This document shows, piece by piece, positions 6,487 through 8,458 of a DNA stretch of 8,458 bases (the stretch's first letter is position 1; each line of letters opens with the position of its first letter). Source of the stretch: an uncultured Clostridia bacterium. GTDB taxonomy: Bacteria; Bacillota_A; Clostridia; Peptostreptococcales; Anaerovoracaceae. A program made the translations under genes and the position numbers. Below the pieces are notes generated by a model. It saw nothing but the letters and a program-made list of their open reading frames with translations, did no database searches and was not told the origin of the DNA. The DNA lies in contig CAMPCK010000032.1 of assembly GCA_946645735.1 (NCBI GenBank), positions 1 through 8,458 on the forward strand. Direction: 5' to 3'.

Positions 6487-8366
6487 TTCTTCTCTCTTCT
6501 CTTTTTTTCAAGATATACCATGAGGACATTGATATCTGCGGGAGACACTCCGGAGATCCTGGATGCCTGGCCGATATTAAGGGGCTTTACCTGTGAAAGC
6601 TTCTGCCTTGCCTCTATCCTGAGCCCCTCGATCGCCTCATAGTCAAGATCTTCACTCAGCTTCTTGTCTTCAAGCTTTTTATATCTTTCTATCTGCTGGA
6701 TCTGCTTGTTGATATATCCTTCGTACTTGATCTCAACTTCAAGCTGAGTCTTCTCATGATAGGAAAGATCCGGCCTTGTCTCATCATCAATTTCCTTAAG
6801 ATCATCATAGCTGATCTGGGGACGCTTGAGAAGTTCCATGAAGCTGGTCCTTCCCTCAACCTCCGTTGTTCCATGGGAAACGAGGAAGGGATTTAATTCA
6901 CCGGGACTTAAGCTCTTTCTCTCAAGTCTCTTTTTTTCAGCCTCTACTGCTTCCTTCTTATTGAGATATCTGGTGTATCTCTCTTCTGATGCAAGTCCTA
7001 TTCTGTAGGCCTTCTCCGTAAGCCTCTGATCAGCGTTGTCCTGTCTGAGAAGAAGCCTGTATTCAGCGCGGGATGTCATGATCCTGTAGGGTTCATTGGT
7101 TCCCTTGGTCACAAGGTCATCTATGAGAACTCCTATATATGCTTCATCACGTCCCAGGATGAAGGGTTCTTCTCCCCTCACTTTGAGAACTGCGTTGATT
7201 CCTGCCATGAGTCCCTGACATGCTGCTTCTTCATAGCCGGATGAGCCGTTGAACTGTCCTGCGCAGTAGAGTCCGTCAATCCCTCTGTACTCAAGGCTGA
7301 GTTTGAGGTCCTGAGGGTCGATGCAGTCATATTCAATAGCGTATGCGGGTCTTACGATCCTTAAGTTCTCGAGGCCCGGAATGGTTCTGTAGAAATCTCT
7401 CTGAACATCTTCAGGAAGGGATGATGACATGCCCTGGATATACATTTCATCGGTATCCATGCCTTCAGGCTCAACGAAGAGCTGATGGCGGTTCTTGTCC
7501 TTGAAGCGGTTTACCTTATCCTCAATGGAGGGGCAGTATCTGGGTCCGATACCTTCGATCTGTCCTCCGAAAAGCGCAGATCTGTGGAAATTTTCTCTTA
7601 TGACCTTATGAGTTTCCTCGTTGGTATAGCTGAGCCAGCAAAGTCCCTTGTTATCACCGATCTCATCATCCATAAAGGAGAAGGGAACCACCTCATCGTC
7701 ACCTCTCTGCTCTGTCATTTTGGAATAGTCCAGGCTTGAACCCAGGCATCTCGCGGGGGTTCCCGTCTTGAAGCGTCTCATCTTCATTCCTTTTGCCTTA
7801 AGATTGTCCGCAAGTTCCACAGAGGGAGCAAGTCCGTTGGGGCCTGAAAGGAAGGCAGCATCTCCTATGAAGATCTTACCTCTTAGGAAGGTTCCCGTAC
7901 AAAGAATTACTGCCTTTGCCTTGTACCAGGTATGTGTTCTTGTGATTACTCCTGTTACCTTACCGTCTTCTGTTATTATATCTGTTACCTCGCCCTGCCT
8001 CATATCAAGATTGGGGGCAGCTTCGAGGGTCTTTTTCATTTCAAGATGATATCTGTTCTTATCAGCCTGGGCTCTTAAGGAATGTACTGCAGGTCCTTTG
8101 GCAGTGTTCAGCATCTTGACCTGGATGAAGCTCTTGTCGATATTTTTTCCCATCTCGCCGCCGAGGGCATCTATTTCTCTCACCAGGTGCCCTTTACCGG
8201 TTCCTCCTATGGATGGATTGCAGGGCATCATGGCAACAGCTTCAAGGTTCATGCTGAACATGAGAGTACGGCATCCCATGCGCGCTGAAGCAAGGGCTGC
8301 TTCGCATCCGGCGTGCCCTGCTCCTATTACTATGATGTCATATTCTCCCATGTAGATATGTTCCAT
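6483..8366 (-). CDS. mnmG: tRNA uridine-5-carboxymethylaminomethyl modification enzyme MnmG (GidA), FAD-dependent
   Basis: With MnmE, MnmG installs the (carboxymethyl)aminomethyl group at C5 of the wobble uridine U34 in several tRNAs, using FAD, a folate methylene donor and glycine or ammonium. The 627 residues match the full-length family. Visible features are the Rossmann FAD motif [10 protein letters not shown] (15-24), [20 protein letters not shown] (47-66, with the conserved C49), [11 protein letters not shown] (274-284, catalytic-type C278), [11 protein letters not shown] (308-318), [18 protein letters not shown] (365-382), [20 protein letters not shown] (426-445) and the C-terminal MnmE-interacting helical region ending in [20 protein letters not shown] (597-616). 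The first ATG (8364-8366) has AGGTGA at 8371-8376. A second in-frame Met at residue 6 lacks a good ribosome site. It lies 18 bp after mnmE and overlaps rsmG by 4 nt. Confidence 0.98.
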   Translation of the reverse strand: MEHIYMGEYDIIVIGAGHAGCEAALASARMGCRTLMFSMNLEAVAMMPCNPSIGGTGKGHLVREIDALGGEMGKNIDKSFIQVKMLNTAKGPAVHSLRAQADKNRYHLEMKKTLEAAPNLDMRQGEVTDIITEDGKVTGVITRTHTWYKAKAVILCTGTFLRGKIFIGDAAFLSGPNGLAPSVELADNLKAKGMKMRRFKTGTPARCLGSSLDYSKMTEQRGDDEVVPFSFMDDEIGDNKGLCWLSYTNEETHKVIRENFHRSALFGGQIEGIGPRYCPSIEDKVNRFKDKNRHQLFVEPEGMDTDEMYIQGMSSSLPEDVQRDFYRTIPGLENLRIVRPAYAIEYDCIDPQDLKLSLEYRGIDGLYCAGQFNGSSGYEEAACQGLMAGINAVLKVRGEEPFILGRDEAYIGVLIDDLVTKGTNEPYRIMTSRAEYRLLLRQDNADQRLTEKAYRIGLASEERYTRYLNKKEAVEAEKKRLERKSLSPGELNPFLVSHGTTEVEGRTSFMELLKRPQISYDDLKEIDDETRPDLSYHEKTQLEVEIKYEGYINKQIQQIERYKKLEDKKLSEDLDYEAIEGLRIEARQKLSQVKPLNIGQASRISGVSPADINVLMVYLEKKRREKN

Positions 8367-8384
8367 TTTATCACCTGTCTAATA

Positions 8385-8458
8385 TTATTTGCCCAGACAA
8401 AATCGTCTGAATACTTCATTTATTATGTCGTCTCCGGCTTCCTCTCCTATGATGAGAC
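8385..8458 (-). CDS. mnmE: tRNA modification GTPase MnmE, C-terminal end only (cut by window edge)
   Basis: Only the last 23 codons and the TAA stop (8385-8387) are visible. They read LIIGEEAGDDIINEVFRRFC followed by LGK. The terminal F-C-[IL]-G-K is the hallmark C-terminus of MnmE (TrmE), whose Cys takes part in the wobble-uridine modification reaction; the preceding helix fits the C-terminal helical domain. The next gene, mnmG, encodes its obligate partner, which strongly supports the call despite the short stretch. The GTPase domain and start lie outside the window. Confidence 0.93.
   Translation of the reverse strand, partial: LIIGEEAGDDIINEVFRRFCLGK

Overview
The window looks like a near-origin chromosomal housekeeping block from a low- to mid-GC Clostridia bacterium, most likely a Lachnospiraceae relative. 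That placement is inferred from protein style, the strong GGAGG ribosome binding sites and the gene order, not from a database search. Every convincing gene lies on the minus strand, so transcription runs from high to low coordinates. I see no mobile element, CRISPR array, rRNA, tRNA or DnaA-box cluster, and no gene-free stretch above 300 bp.

Read in the direction of transcription, the first block (8458 to 5806) holds the 3' end of mnmE, then mnmG and rsmG: tRNA wobble-uridine modification followed by 16S rRNA G527 methylation. The 157-bp gap after rsmG holds a terminator-like hairpin whose core is a perfect 16-bp parS site, then a promoter for the next block. The second block (5648 to 3967) is parA-parB, the chromosome segregation pair, joined by a 1-nt overlap. 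Just after parB lies a second perfect parS, again the core of a 32-bp palindrome followed by T-rich sequence. The parAB operon is therefore bracketed by two ParB-binding sites, and both look like the terminators of the genes before them.

The third block (about 3799 to 1) starts from an extended -10 promoter. It encodes a GdpP-type c-di-AMP phosphodiesterase, ribosomal protein L9 (start overlaps the gdpP stop), the replicative helicase DnaB and the first 78 codons of a DnaD-like primosome protein. The layout links second-messenger turnover, translation and replication restart or initiation with the segregation locus.

The genes are mostly conserved. The parts most worth a second look are the dual parS/terminator palindromes, the G-U-compatible mismatch in the second one, and the apparent absence of the usual N-terminal membrane anchor in the GdpP homologue.
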